Below, in pieces: positions 63,815 to 64,000 of a stretch of DNA of 64,000 nt (within the stretch, counting starts at the first letter, position 1; every line of letters starts with the position of its first letter). Made by a program: the position numbers and the translations under genes. The stretch is from Zasmidium citrigriseum (taxonomy: Eukaryota > Ascomycota > Dothideomycetes > Mycosphaerellales > Mycosphaerellaceae). The DNA lies in assembly GCA_002786025.1 (NCBI GenBank), contig NHNW01000004.1, positions 62,001 through 126,000 of the forward strand, written 5' to 3'. The notes beneath the pieces were generated by a model. That model ran no database searches. It had not been told where the DNA came from and was given only the letters and a program-made list of their open reading frames with translations.

Positions 63815-64000
63815 GGTGCTGTTGTCCCAGAGATCTAGTCAAGTGTAAATTGATGAATGACGACAAGAAGGAAGCTGGAGAAACGAAACGCGCCTTGGAT
63901 GGACCAGCGCCAAGTCACGTGATGCGTGCTTGGCGCGGGAGCAGCCGTCCCCACGAGCTTGAGAGAAATCGGTTTTCTGAAGTTCGAGCTTGCTTCGTCT
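63815..64000. promoter_or_regulatory. AlkB upstream region
   Basis: 186 bases upstream of the start codon to the window edge; no recognisable site beyond a possible short leader. Confidence 0.4.

Noticed and set aside
1..64000. CRISPR arrays, operons, bacterial-type ribosome binding sites
   Set aside because: The window is clearly eukaryotic with spliceosomal introns; the tandem repeats found are minisatellites or microsatellites without spacer structure. I also recognised no tRNA or rRNA gene, though I could not run a covariance search.

Overview
The window is nuclear DNA of a filamentous ascomycete (Pezizomycotina), most likely a dothideomycete; the class is inference. Support: dense genes with many 45-70 bp GT-AG introns carrying CTAAC-like branch sites, fungus-specific families (GtaA glutaminase, CRH/GH16 GPI transglycosylase, HVA1-TUDOR protein, HapB, sedolisin), and a transposon whose CpA and TpG dinucleotides have been almost erased, the mark of repeat-induced point mutation (RIP). 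A 163-base run of N at 23147-23309 is an assembly gap.

Layout. 1-372: 3' end of a FAD aromatic hydroxylase gene. 514-4303: a RIP-destroyed PIF/Harbinger-type DNA transposon with 35-bp inverted ends and a decayed DDE transposase. 4415-14468: threonine aldolase, dynein intermediate chain, ATP synthase subunit e, a carboxylesterase with a nonsense codon, AMP deaminase. 15284-31256: a large WG/GW-repeat protein, peroxisomal PMP24, secreted glutaminase, a C2H2 zinc-finger factor, TspO, Ars2/SERRATE. 31924-45420: methyltransferase, MFS transporter, HVA1-TUDOR protein, two proteins of unknown function, NOC4, ATP synthase subunit 4, a frameshifted 2-oxoglutarate oxygenase, aldo/keto reductase. 47000-64000: GT8 glycosyltransferase, HapB, mitoribosomal mL54, an acidic repeat protein, CRH-type wall enzyme, a minisatellite with coding-like peptide repeats, sedolisin, AlkB homologue.

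Most genes are unrelated housekeeping functions: mitochondrial ATP synthase (subunits e and 4), mitoribosome, ribosome biogenesis, purine balance, dynein transport, RNA processing and DNA repair. I see no convincing biosynthetic cluster. The oxygenase/aldo-keto reductase pair (43.1-45.4 kb) and the methyltransferase/MFS pair (31.9-36.6 kb) are only loose neighbours. Several genes face away from each other across short shared promoters (7778-8072, 27811-28523, 41686-41846), and several pairs converge with 40-80 bp between stops.

Exon boundaries were built by hand from splice consensus, phase and family continuity; there are no transcript data behind them. The least ordinary items are the transposon with its abrupt RIP boundary and foldback end, the WG-repeat protein, the coding-like minisatellite at 58.8-59.4 kb, and two genes broken by single lesions.
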